Below, in pieces: positions 5,030 through 6,073 of a stretch of DNA of 6,073 nt. The position numbers and the translations under genes are program-made. The notes beneath the pieces are model-generated. The model was given only the letters and a program-made list of their open reading frames with translations. It was not told the origin of the DNA and did no database searches. This DNA comes from QHXQ01 sp036389375 (GTDB lineage Bacteria > Acidobacteriota > Blastocatellia > Pyrinomonadales > Pyrinomonadaceae): the NCBI GenBank assembly GCA_036389375.1, contig DASVQA010000209.1:1-6073 (forward strand). Direction: 5' to 3'. Position 1 is the stretch's first letter; the number at the start of each line of letters is the position of its first letter.

Positions 5030-5587
5030 ATGCGAACAGTAAAAACAGTTGTAATGGCCCTTTGTCTCGTCGCCGCGAGCGCTGCAAGCGCCGCCGCGCA
5101 AGCGCCGCAGAAGTCGCTCTATGACCGACTCGGCGGCCTCGATGCGATCAAGGCCGTGGTGGGCGACTTCGTCGGGCGCGTCGTCGCAGACGAACGCATC
5201 AACAAGAAGTTCGCCAAATCTGATGGCGCGCGGGTGACGCATTTCCTCGTCGAACAGGTCTGCGCGGCGACGGGCGGCCCCTGCAAGTACACGGGCAACA
5301 ACATGAAGAAGGCGCACAAGAACATGAAGGTCACGGAGGGCGAGTTCAACGCGCTGGTCGAAGATTTGACGGCTGCGCTCGACAAGTTCAACGTGCCGGC
5401 GCAGGAGAAGGGCGAGTTGCTCGGCGCGCTCGCGGGGCTGAAGAGTCAGATCGTCGAAGTGCCCGGCGACGCCACCGGCACGCCGCTGCCCAACAACTTC
5501 AAACCCGCCAAACCGCTCCCGAAAAGCAAAATTGACGCCGGCCCCGCGATGAAGAACGGTAACAAGTCGGGCGATAAGAAGATGTAA
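5030..5587 (+). CDS. Exported group 1 truncated haemoglobin
   Basis: The protein has 185 residues: a signal peptide (1-24), a 2/2 globin domain (about 28-142) and a Pro/Lys-rich tail (143-185). The signal has basic residues (R2, K5), a hydrophobic core (V7-A16) and an Ala-rich cleavage zone ending about AAAQ-AP (21-26), so it is probably periplasmic. Globin hallmarks are SLYDRLGG (29-36), VVGDFVGRVVAD (43-54), ATGGPCKYTG (80-89) and MKKAHKNMKVT (92-102), with H96 the expected haem-ligating proximal His. By ungapped comparison with mycobacterial HbN, the usual B10 Tyr after the Phe of the B helix is Val48 here. Cys78 and Cys85 flank the GGP turn and could form a disulfide in the periplasm. Likely roles are haem-based binding of oxygen or nitric oxide; the ligand is not shown by the sequence. 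It stands alone, divergent from the ribosomal operon, with a strong hairpin 85 bp downstream. Cys12 does not sit in a good lipobox, so a lipoprotein is unlikely. Confidence 0.92.
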   Translation: MRTVKTVVMALCLVAASAASAAAQAPQKSLYDRLGGLDAIKAVVGDFVGRVVADERINKKFAKSDGARVTHFLVEQVCAATGGPCKYTGNNMKKAHKNMKVTEGEFNALVEDLTAALDKFNVPAQEKGELLGALAGLKSQIVEVPGDATGTPLPNNFKPAKPLPKSKIDAGPAMKNGNKSGDKKM

Positions 5588-5671
5588 GCTGTTATAAGCG
5601 CGCCGGGCGCAGGCGCTGGGGCAATCAGAGGTTGCGGCAAAATTGACCGCTCGGCAAGCGCGCGACTTAAC

Positions 5672-5712
5672 GAAAGAGGCTCGCAAGGTTGAGAACCTTG
5701 CGAGCCTCTTTC
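5672..5712. terminator. Bidirectional hairpin terminator
   Basis: A perfect 19-bp inverted repeat (arms 5672-5690 and 5694-5712) surrounds a 3-base loop. The left arm starts GAAAGAGG and the right arm ends CCTCTTTC, giving a pyrimidine-rich exit on both strands. It lies between the stops of two convergent genes, the globin (5587) and the right-edge gene (5738), and can terminate both. Confidence 0.92.
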
Positions 5713-5737
5713 ACTTTCAGTTCAGCGCGGAGCAAGT

Positions 5738-6073
5738 CTACTGCACGCTCGGCGGCGGCGTTGACGACGGCTGGGGCGTCGTCGTTGTGCTCGTCGGCGT
5801 CTGGTCGCGCCGTTTCAGTTTGGGTGCTTCCTGCTTATCGGTCGGCTGCTCGCCGCCCGTGCCGGTCGCGTTCGGATCGTCCGGCGTCGGCTGGCGACGC
5901 TTGAGCGTTGGACGGCGCGGTTGCCCGCTGTCGTCCGCCAGCGCACCTGCGGTCGAAGCTTTCGCGTTAGACAGTCTGAGCAGCCGCGCTTTCACGCGCT
6001 GGAACTCGGAGGTGCTCAGGACGTACTCCTCGCGGTCTGGAAAACGTGCGACGAGCGTCTTGGCCGCTTCCAT
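5738..6073 (-). CDS. Unrecognised protein with low-complexity C-terminal tail, partial
   Basis: The frame is open to the window edge; the codon at 6073-6071 is ATG, but whether it is the true start or an internal Met cannot be seen. The 111 visible residues have two parts. Residues 1-35 look helical and charged, including FPDREEYVLSTSEFQRVKAR (11-30). Residues 36-111 are low complexity, rich in Pro, Thr, Gln, Arg and Lys. The tail holds two copies of a short motif, PTLKRRQPTP (55-64) and PKLKRRDQTP (84-93), and ends in a Thr/Pro/Ser run. The tail is likely disordered. The N-terminal part does not match a family I can name. The gene ends 26 bp from the bidirectional hairpin. Codon use is GC-rich like its neighbours. 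I assign no function; it could be the end of a larger, possibly envelope-associated protein. Confidence 0.65.
   Translation of the reverse strand: MEAAKTLVARFPDREEYVLSTSEFQRVKARLLRLSNAKASTAGALADDSGQPRRPTLKRRQPTPDDPNATGTGGEQPTDKQEAPKLKRRDQTPTSTTTTPQPSSTPPPSVQ

Noticed and set aside
5030..5101. Globin as a lipoprotein through Cys12
   Set aside because: The residues before Cys12 (MAL) do not fit a lipobox, and an ordinary Ala-rich cleavage zone lies further on at about residue 24.
4799..5686. Minus-strand open frame of 295 codons opposite the globin gene
   Set aside because: It covers the globin gene in antisense, runs through an intergenic region, and its Arg- and Ala-rich product has no recognisable domain. 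It is a shadow of the real gene.

Overview
This is a GC-rich bacterial chromosomal window dominated by one housekeeping operon on the minus strand. Read right to left the order is rplM, rpsI, rpsB, tsf, pyrH, frr: ribosomal proteins L13, S9 and S2, elongation factor Ts, UMP kinase and ribosome recycling factor. To its right, on the plus strand, lies a gene for an exported group 1 truncated haemoglobin. At the right edge is a minus-strand fragment of an unrecognised protein with a low-complexity tail. The host is most likely an uncultured or environmental member of the Acidobacteriota or a neighbouring phylum. I infer this from the high GC, the joining of rplM-rpsI to rpsB-tsf-pyrH-frr, the S2 with a long disordered tail, the exported truncated globin and the degenerate heptamer repeats in the spacers. 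This is an inference from style, not proof.

Layout. Positions 4-39 hold a perfect 16-bp hairpin that closes the operon downstream of frr. Positions 62-4577 hold the six-gene operon. Its spacers run from 44 bp (rplM-rpsI) to 189 bp (rpsB-tsf), and four of the five are long for a tightly packed translation operon. Three of them carry short tandem repeats in 7- or 9-base units, some able to fold. A consensus-like promoter (TTGACA, 18-bp gap, TATTCT) sits 36-72 bases upstream of the rplM start. Positions 4578-5029 are the divergent gap between rplM and the globin gene. The globin gene (5030-5587) and the right-edge gene (ending at 5738) converge on a perfect 19-bp hairpin at 5672-5712 that can serve both strands.

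How the genes work together. L13, S9 and S2 build the ribosome. EF-Ts recharges EF-Tu during elongation, and RRF splits the ribosome after termination. UMP kinase supplies UDP for RNA synthesis. The globin is probably periplasmic and unrelated to the operon apart from position.

There is no sign of a mobile element, CRISPR array, tRNA or rRNA. I do not see a convincing new biological system here. The points most worth a second look are the repeat-filled operon spacers, the 136-residue S2 tail, the exported globin with an apparent Val at the usual B10 Tyr position plus a Cys pair, and the use of non-ATG starts in the ribosomal genes.
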